From MGNI01 sp964353875 (GTDB taxonomy: Bacteria; Chloroflexota; Anaerolineae; Anaerolineales; E44-bin32), in assembly GCA_964353875.1 (NCBI GenBank), contig CAYGXU010000122.1, forward strand, positions 1 through 9,346: a stretch of 9,346 bases of DNA, in the 5' to 3' direction. The notes under the pieces were generated by a model that was not told the origin of the DNA, ran no database searches, and was given only the letters and a program-made list of their open reading frames with translations. This document shows positions 4,970 to 9,346 of this stretch, one piece after another (within the stretch, counting starts at the first letter, position 1; every line of letters starts with the position of its first letter). Made by a program: the position numbers and the translations under genes.

Positions 4970-6622
4970 ATGAAACATTTACTCGCTCCATCCATGGGAA
5001 AGATGTCATTCCTCAGGGATCGGTTCTCCTGGCGGATACGATCCCTATCCTGCCTGATCGACGCTCGCACCTGGATCGCCTTCGGGCTTCCCTTAATCGT
5101 GTACATCGTGACACTGGCCCCAACCATCTACGCCCTGGACAGCGCGGAATTGACCACCGCCGCCGCCAGCGGGGGCATCACCCGCTCCACAGGATACCCG
5201 TTCTATCTGCTTCTAGGAAATCTGTTCTCACGGATCCCCATTGGCGATATTGGCTACCGCATGAACCTCCTTTCAGCAGTTTGCGGAGCCTTGACCATCG
5301 TCCTGGCCGAACGGATCTTGAGGCGCCTTCATCTCAGCAACTGGGCCATCTTCGGCGCCTTGGGATTGTTCGCCTTTTCCACCCACTTCTGGGGACTATC
5401 GCTCATCGCTGAAGTGTACACCCTGCACACCGCGCTGATGGCGGCTTTGATCTTAGCCCTGCTGCGCTGGTCCGAACAACCGACGTCAAGACGTCTGGCC
5501 CTGGTCGGTCTGCTTCTGGGTCTCAGCCTAGCGCATCACGGCGCAACCTTGTTGCTCCTGCCGGGGATGATCTGGTTCATCGCCCATCACTTCATTCGTA
5601 AGTCCCTGCCCTTCGTCCATCTCGCTAGGGCTGCTGGCGCCATGCTATTGGGCACTACCTTCTACCTCTATCTGCCTCTGCGCTTTGTCCAGATGCCCGC
5701 CTTCAACTACGCCGGTATGTACGACGCTTCTGGTGCTTTTCACCCAATTCCTTTAAACCGCCTCGATGGATTGTGGTTGTACATTTCCAGCCATTCCTTC
5801 TCAAATTTAATGTTCGCTTATCCCGTCGCCGAACTTCTGGCAGAAACCCGAAGTTTCATGTTGCTTCTGTGGCGCACTTTCCTGGCGATCGGCATCGGTC
5901 CGGGTCTGGTCGGGATGGTCTGCATCCTCCGTCGAAACCGCCCTCTTGGCATCGCCCTGCTGCTGATGTTCATCTGCAATGCCCTCTTCTTCATCGAATA
6001 TCGCGTCGTCGACAAAGAGACCATGTTTTTACCCACCTTTCTGGTCTGGTCATTATGGCTTGGGATGGGTTATCACCAGTTACAGCATTGGCTCCAGGAA
6101 CTCCATCTGGAGGCGATCAAAAAGAGGAGTATTTGGATTTACAATGGCGTGATTTCTCTTGCCGTTGCGGTTTCCCTCCTCTGGAACTGGGGACTGGTAG
6201 ATCAATCCCACAGCCGCAGCGCGCGCCAATACGGTGAACAAATCCTTCAAAAGATCGAACCAGGGGCGCTGTTGTTGGGCTATTGGGACGTCGCCCCCAT
6301 CGTCGAATATCTGCAAATCATCGAGGGTCGTCGGCCGGATGTGACCGTCATCAACCGCTTTCTGATCTCCCCGCAAGATTTGGCGCTTCTAATCCAGAAG
6401 GAAGCGCCTAACCGACCTGTTTACATCGATTACCCCTCAGCCAATCTTGATCTGGATTATGAACTTCGCTCCGTTGGGCATGTCTACCGCCTGACACCGC
6501 GTGCCCCTTCGACTCCATTCATAGAAGCAACTATTCAGGGTAACCAGGGAAGTAAAGAGGAGTTGGAGCATAACATGAACGAGTATCAGGATAATCATTA
6601 TGACAAAACCGGAGGTACATAA
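4970..6622 (+). CDS. DUF2723 (TMEM260-like) GT-C membrane glycosyltransferase
   Basis: A 550-residue polytopic protein. After a basic N-terminus (1-34) comes the DUF2723 block: TM1, then TLAPTIYALDSAELTTAA with acidic Asp57 and Glu60, then STGYPFYLLLGNLFSRIPIG and YRMNLLSAVCGALT (96-109). Further family marks are AEVYTLHT (147-154), the His pair in LAHHGATLLLLP (188-198) and YLYLPLR (232-238). About ten helices follow, then a soluble C-terminal part from about 410 with LGYWDVAPIVEYL and RRPDVTVINR. Asp57/Glu60 sit where GT-C enzymes keep catalytic acids in the first outer loop. Human TMEM260 is a protein O-mannosyltransferase, so a lipid-linked sugar donor and secreted protein acceptors are likely. 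AAGGA 4 nt upstream supports the ATG at 4970; ATGs at 4994 and 5003 are alternatives. It is coupled to the CARDB gene by a 1-nt gap. Confidence 0.88.
   Translation: MKHLLAPSMGKMSFLRDRFSWRIRSLSCLIDARTWIAFGLPLIVYIVTLAPTIYALDSAELTTAAASGGITRSTGYPFYLLLGNLFSRIPIGDIGYRMNLLSAVCGALTIVLAERILRRLHLSNWAIFGALGLFAFSTHFWGLSLIAEVYTLHTALMAALILALLRWSEQPTSRRLALVGLLLGLSLAHHGATLLLLPGMIWFIAHHFIRKSLPFVHLARAAGAMLLGTTFYLYLPLRFVQMPAFNYAGMYDASGAFHPIPLNRLDGLWLYISSHSFSNLMFAYPVAELLAETRSFMLLLWRTFLAIGIGPGLVGMVCILRRNRPLGIALLLMFICNALFFIEYRVVDKETMFLPTFLVWSLWLGMGYHQLQHWLQELHLEAIKKRSIWIYNGVISLAVAVSLLWNWGLVDQSHSRSARQYGEQILQKIEPGALLLGYWDVAPIVEYLQIIEGRRPDVTVINRFLISPQDLALLIQKEAPNRPVYIDYPSANLDLDYELRSVGHVYRLTPRAPSTPFIEATIQGNQGSKEELEHNMNEYQDNHYDKTGGT
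6611..6616 (+). promoter_or_regulatory. Strong ribosome binding site inside the DUF2723 gene
   Basis: GGAGGT lies 7 nt before the ATG at 6624 and within the last codons of the DUF2723 gene. It fixes the CARDB start at 6624 instead of 6600 and suggests strong coupled translation. Confidence 0.75.
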
Positions 6623-6623
6623 A

Positions 6624-7199
6624 ATGAAAAAATATCGTCGTTTATTCGTCGTCTTCGCTATTCTCTTATCGGGCGCCTCGATCCTGCCCGCCTGGGCGAT
6701 GCCATGGCCGAATTTCGACTGGCAACGCTTCGCCGATGCTTACCGTAACCCTACGGGGACACCTGTTTTGATCATGACGCCGACCGCTGAGCCCATCGGA
6801 ACCCTCCCGGATCTGGTGGTTCAGCATATGAAGATCGACACGCGCTCGACTGGTGTTTCCTGCCTGACCATATTAGAACCACTCGGGGTGCGGGTTTTGA
6901 TCGCCAATGTGGGCGATGAGGCTGCCGGACCTTTCCAGTTGGAAGTCAATGGCCAGAGGCAAAGCATCAATGGCCTCGCCAGCGGGCAAAGCCTGTGGAT
7001 CTGGTTTAAGGGCTATCGCAACATGCAAACCAACCTGGCCGTGGTGGATATCGACAACCAGGTGCAGGAGAGCGATGAAAGCAACAACCAATCGGCACAA
7101 ATGCTGCCGATCCCAACACCGATGCCCAGCTGCACCCAGTCACCGACAGCCATTCCGAAGATAAAGACGCCCCAGCCAACGGCGAACGCGGTTGACTGA
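6624..7199 (+). CDS. Secreted CARDB-domain protein with Thr/Pro-rich flanks
   Basis: A 191-residue exported protein. Residues 1-25 form a signal peptide: basic MKKYRR, a hydrophobic core, and a cleavage site after AWA. Residues about 42-61 are a Thr/Pro-rich linker. Residues 62-156 are a CARDB (cell-adhesion-related, Ig-like beta sandwich) domain, shown by LPDLVVQHMKID, a VRVLIANVGDEAAGPFQLEV strand pair, and the closing VDIDNQVQESDESNNQ, the classic end of this fold and often a metal site. Cys80 and Cys170 could form a disulfide. The tail (162-191) is again Pro/Thr/Ser-rich, without a sortase motif, a C-terminal membrane anchor or a lipobox, so release or non-covalent attachment is likely. 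Only 1 nt separates it from the DUF2723 glycosyltransferase, making it a natural candidate acceptor for that enzyme. Function is inferred. Confidence 0.82.
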   Translation: MKKYRRLFVVFAILLSGASILPAWAMPWPNFDWQRFADAYRNPTGTPVLIMTPTAEPIGTLPDLVVQHMKIDTRSTGVSCLTILEPLGVRVLIANVGDEAAGPFQLEVNGQRQSINGLASGQSLWIWFKGYRNMQTNLAVVDIDNQVQESDESNNQSAQMLPIPTPMPSCTQSPTAIPKIKTPQPTANAVD

Positions 7200-7200
7200 G

Positions 7201-7228
7201 TTGACAAGGAACGCCCTTTACTTATCGA
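7201..7228 (+). promoter_or_regulatory. Possible promoter with consensus -35
   Basis: A perfect TTGACA (7201-7206) starts just after the CARDB stop codon. With a 16-bp spacer it meets TATCGA (7223-7228), a weak -10. It may give the ligase gene its own transcription. The poor -10 keeps this tentative. Confidence 0.25.
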
Positions 7229-7243
7229 GGACGCACAAACTGG

Positions 7244-7260
7244 GCCTGCTTTCAGGCGTT
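7244..7260 (+). terminator. Small hairpin between the CARDB and ligase genes
   Basis: GCCTG-CTTT-CAGGC forms a 5-bp stem with a 4-nt loop, followed by GTTTGTTGG. An AAAC before and GTTT after can extend pairing with a bulge. The stem is short and the T-run broken, so termination, if any, would be partial. Confidence 0.25.
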
Positions 7261-7369
7261 TGTTGGCAGCGGCAATTTAGAATTGAGGAACATCGATCCC
7301 ATCTCTGGCGGGTTCTTACATAGAGGCAATCGAGCAATGATAGCAACTCTGTCTTGATAGGTTGCCTCA

Positions 7370-8785
7370 ATGGAGAGAGGGTATCGAACGACCGAAGTGG
7401 TTATGACTCAAATTGATAGCTTCCCCTCCGCCAGGTCCGATGTTGAAGCACCCTTTTTGAGGCGGTCCTGGCGGAGTGCAAACCATCCGATGAGAAAAAT
7501 GGCTGCCAGCTTTCTCAGACTGCTGCGTGAGTCGGGGGCATCCTGGTTTCTTACCTTGCTCGTCCTCACCCTGCCTCTTTCGCTCTACCGACCTCTTGCC
7601 CGACCCTCAGTGGCGGGGATTTTGGATATTTATGTCACCCCCGGGATCTATCTGACCGATTTCGCCGTTTTGGGAGTGATCCTCTCCAACCTGTTGCTTG
7701 AAAAACCCTGGCGGAATCCGTTTTTCGGGGAAAGAAAGATCACGTTGCCTTTCCTCGCTCTGGTCGGGCTGGCGATCCTATCGATCCCATGGTCCATATC
7801 ACCCAAAGTGGCGGCTTACTCGGTATTTCGTTGGCTGATCGCCCTGTTCCTCTACCTTGCCCTTCTTCAAACTCGCTTCCCGATCGAGAGAACCGTTGCC
7901 ATCTTCCTGGGAGGTCTGAGCATCCACGCCTTGATCGGCGCCCTACAAGTCCTGCATCAGGGACCGCTCGGGCTTCCTGGAGAGTTAATCCCGGTGTGGG
8001 ATCCGAACCGAGTCGCCTCGATCCACGTTGGCAACCAATGGTCCTTACGCGCCTATGGCCTGACGTTTCACCCGAACGTGCTGGGAGGGTTCATGGTCGT
8101 GGGCTTGATTTTAGGGTTACCAATGCTGCGAAGGACCTGGACCATTCCATTTTGGATGCTGCTCTGGATGGGTTTGTTCCTCAGCTTCTCGCGCTCTGCC
8201 TGGCTGGCGACAGCGTTGGTACTTCCACTGGTAGCAGGCGGTCTGATCTGGCAGCGCCGAGAAATGCGTCGTCCATTCCTGATCGCATTCATCTTGACGA
8301 TCGTGATTCTGATCACCTTCGGCCTGCTCCAATTCGACCAGGTTCAAACCCGCTTGAGCCTGATCACCTCGGATTCGGAACGCGCCTCTTGGACGGCACG
8401 CGGCGAGTTGATCGCCACTGCCTTGCACGCCATCACCACCCGCCCATGGACCGGCCTGGGCGCCGGCAATTTCCCCCTGGCTGCGTCGATGGCGAACATT
8501 CAAGAAGTCCCTCACCCCGTCCACAATATCCCCCTATTATTGGCAGCCGAGATCGGGATTCTGGGTGGGATCGCCTGGCTCTGCTTGTGGCTATTACCTG
8601 GGCTAACACTCCTCTCGACCCGAGGTAATAAAGATCCCTGGCCATTGGTCCTGACCGGCGCATGGCTCGCCCTGGGGATCATTGGGTTGTGGGATTTCTA
8701 TCCCTGGGGCTTGGAGTCCGGCCGTTTGCTCTCGACGATTCTACTGGCATGGACGAGCCGCGCTCTAACGAATAGACCTTCATAA
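7370..8785 (+). CDS. O-antigen ligase/polymerase family membrane protein (Wzy_C)
   Basis: A 471-residue polytopic protein with about 12 predicted helices. The N-terminal 55 residues are charged and probably cytoplasmic. The family's Wzy_C domain lies in the second half: LFLSFSRSAWLA (269-280) with conserved Arg275, then a long outer loop carrying WTARGELIATAL (341-352) with Arg344, TTRPWTGLGAGNFPLAA (356-372) and the conserved His385-Asn386 of PHPVHNIPLLLAAEIGILGG. Such proteins transfer or polymerise glycans from undecaprenyl-linked donors on the outer face of the membrane. An O-antigen ligase, a Wzy-type polymerase and a protein glycan ligase cannot be told apart by sequence alone. The preceding gap is 170 nt, so it may be transcribed separately from the DUF2723-CARDB pair. 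No ribosome binding site is convincing: 7370 has AGG 8 nt upstream, and ATGs at 7403 and 7490 are alternatives. Confidence 0.85.
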   Translation: MERGYRTTEVVMTQIDSFPSARSDVEAPFLRRSWRSANHPMRKMAASFLRLLRESGASWFLTLLVLTLPLSLYRPLARPSVAGILDIYVTPGIYLTDFAVLGVILSNLLLEKPWRNPFFGERKITLPFLALVGLAILSIPWSISPKVAAYSVFRWLIALFLYLALLQTRFPIERTVAIFLGGLSIHALIGALQVLHQGPLGLPGELIPVWDPNRVASIHVGNQWSLRAYGLTFHPNVLGGFMVVGLILGLPMLRRTWTIPFWMLLWMGLFLSFSRSAWLATALVLPLVAGGLIWQRREMRRPFLIAFILTIVILITFGLLQFDQVQTRLSLITSDSERASWTARGELIATALHAITTRPWTGLGAGNFPLAASMANIQEVPHPVHNIPLLLAAEIGILGGIAWLCLWLLPGLTLLSTRGNKDPWPLVLTGAWLALGIIGLWDFYPWGLESGRLLSTILLAWTSRALTNRPS

Positions 8786-9063
8786 TTCGGATATTGAACA
8801 GCTCCACTGAGGTCAAACTTAGAATATATTCATGATGCATGATCCCACGGTGAGAATCCACTTTCCCTTCTCACAGCCCATTTTTGTTATTCCTTTTCCC
8901 CTCAAAATTTATTCTTTACATTGGCCATTCGAATAAACACCGAGATCCCTCCGTCTAGTGTTCTTTTCTTATTAAACCTCTATCAAAAGAATGTTGAACT
9001 AAGCGCTTCGCGCAGAATTTCCTAGCTCCCCAAAGTCCTTCCATAACTTCATCTTTCAATTGA
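8786..9063. other. AT-rich intergenic stretch
   Basis: About 280 bases after the ligase gene. Apart from the hairpin at 8850-8885, I see no supported coding region, repeat or promoter. The sequence is clearly richer in A+T than its neighbours, especially between 8880 and 9000. Confidence 0.45.
8850..8885 (+). terminator. Likely intrinsic terminator after the ligase gene
   Basis: GTGAGAA (8850-8856) pairs perfectly with TTCTCAC (8868-8874) across an 11-nt loop. Six nt later comes TTTTT and a T-rich stretch. It stands 65 bases after the ligase stop. The stem is short and the T-run is offset, so strength is uncertain. Confidence 0.42.
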
Positions 9064-9186
9064 AAAAGGCTATGTTTCCTCCATCTGAGAAATGAGAAGC
9101 GCATTTCCAGCAACACCTATGGGGTCATCCTGTGCGCGATCAAGTTTTTCTATGCGCACACCCTTCATCGCCATTGGCCGACGCTT
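9064..9186 (+). pseudogene. Broken tyrosine recombinase, N-terminal core-binding domain
   Basis: In one plus-strand frame after a TGA at 9061-9063, the translation reads CFLHLRNEKRISSNTYGVIL, then CAIKFFYAHTLHRHWPTLDLLRAP. This matches the SAM-like N-terminal domain of phage-integrase/XerC-type recombinases, in particular the kind found with IS91-like elements: a helix with FLHLRNEK, a Ser/Thr-Tyr turn, ALC.IKFFY..TL and the Trp-Pro-x-Leu ending. There is no start codon. The family resemblance stops at about 9186, where LPVVLS-type sequence should follow, and the frame ends at a TGA (9256-9258). The catalytic domain with its Arg-His-Arg-Tyr residues is absent from the window. It is a decayed mobile-element relic. 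Confidence 0.5.
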
Positions 9187-9346
9187 GACCTGCTACGTGC
9201 GCCGCTGCCCTGCGCGCGGGCGACCTTTGTGGGCTTACCCGCTCGCAGATCGATCTGGCCTGGGTGAACAACGGCTATCAGGCCGTCCCCATGCGCAAGA
9301 CCGGGCTTCCAGCGCATGTCGTTTTGGGTGAAGCTGCGCTATCTGT

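Noticed and set aside
4864..5412. 182-codon plus-strand ORF
   Set aside because: It has no ribosome binding site and mostly overlaps the DUF2723 gene in another frame. Only its first 35 codons lie outside that gene.
5773..6237. 154-codon plus-strand ORF
   Set aside because: It is an out-of-frame shadow inside the DUF2723 gene.
7337..7357. Six-codon leader ORF before the ligase gene
   Set aside because: GAGG stands 10 nt upstream, but such tiny ORFs are common by chance and there is no attenuator structure after it.
7789..8628. 279-codon plus-strand ORF
   Set aside because: It lies fully inside the ligase gene in another frame. Its Arg/Pro/His-rich composition is typical of an out-of-frame shadow.
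9092..9331. 79-codon plus-strand ORF near the right edge
   Set aside because: It is in a different frame from the recombinase relic and is rich in Arg, Ser and Pro as shadow frames in GC-rich DNA tend to be.

Overview
This window looks like part of a bacterial chromosome with roughly 50-55% G+C. The style of its genes fits a Chloroflexota (Anaerolineae-like) genome: a DUF2723 membrane glycosyltransferase, a secreted CARDB protein with Pro/Thr-rich linkers, a bacterial FLVCR-like transporter and decayed integrase sequence. This assignment is inferred from gene content only. No rRNA, tRNA, CRISPR array or complete insertion sequence was seen.

Left part (1-2100), minus strand: a tightly packed set consisting of a possible 65-residue small ORF (1786-1589), a 465-residue pRiA4b ORF-3-like protein with a long C-terminal extension (1579-182), and an ORF that starts in an ATGA overlap with it and runs off the left edge (185-1). 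About 310 bases of apparently non-coding DNA separate this set from the plus-strand genes.

Middle (2101-4970): a 12-helix MFS transporter that carries the sequence signature of the FLVCR family. It is followed by a perfect 11-bp inverted repeat. Next is a compact type II toxin-antitoxin pair, a ribbon-helix-helix antitoxin and a PIN-domain toxin that overlap by 11 nt, behind tandem TATAAT boxes. A 740-base stretch with no intact gene follows; it shows two short protein-like relics, one on each strand.

Right part (4970-8785), plus strand: a cell-surface glycan/glycoprotein cluster. A DUF2723 (TMEM260-like, GT-C fold) integral membrane glycosyltransferase is followed after one nucleotide by a secreted CARDB-domain protein with Thr/Pro-rich flanks, then by an O-antigen ligase/polymerase-family (Wzy_C) membrane protein. 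The simplest reading is a lipid-linked-sugar-dependent surface modification locus, with the CARDB protein a candidate acceptor of the DUF2723 enzyme. A likely terminator lies after the ligase. The last 280 bases hold a broken tyrosine-recombinase N-terminal domain and an abrupt rise in G+C, suggesting an old mobile-element edge.
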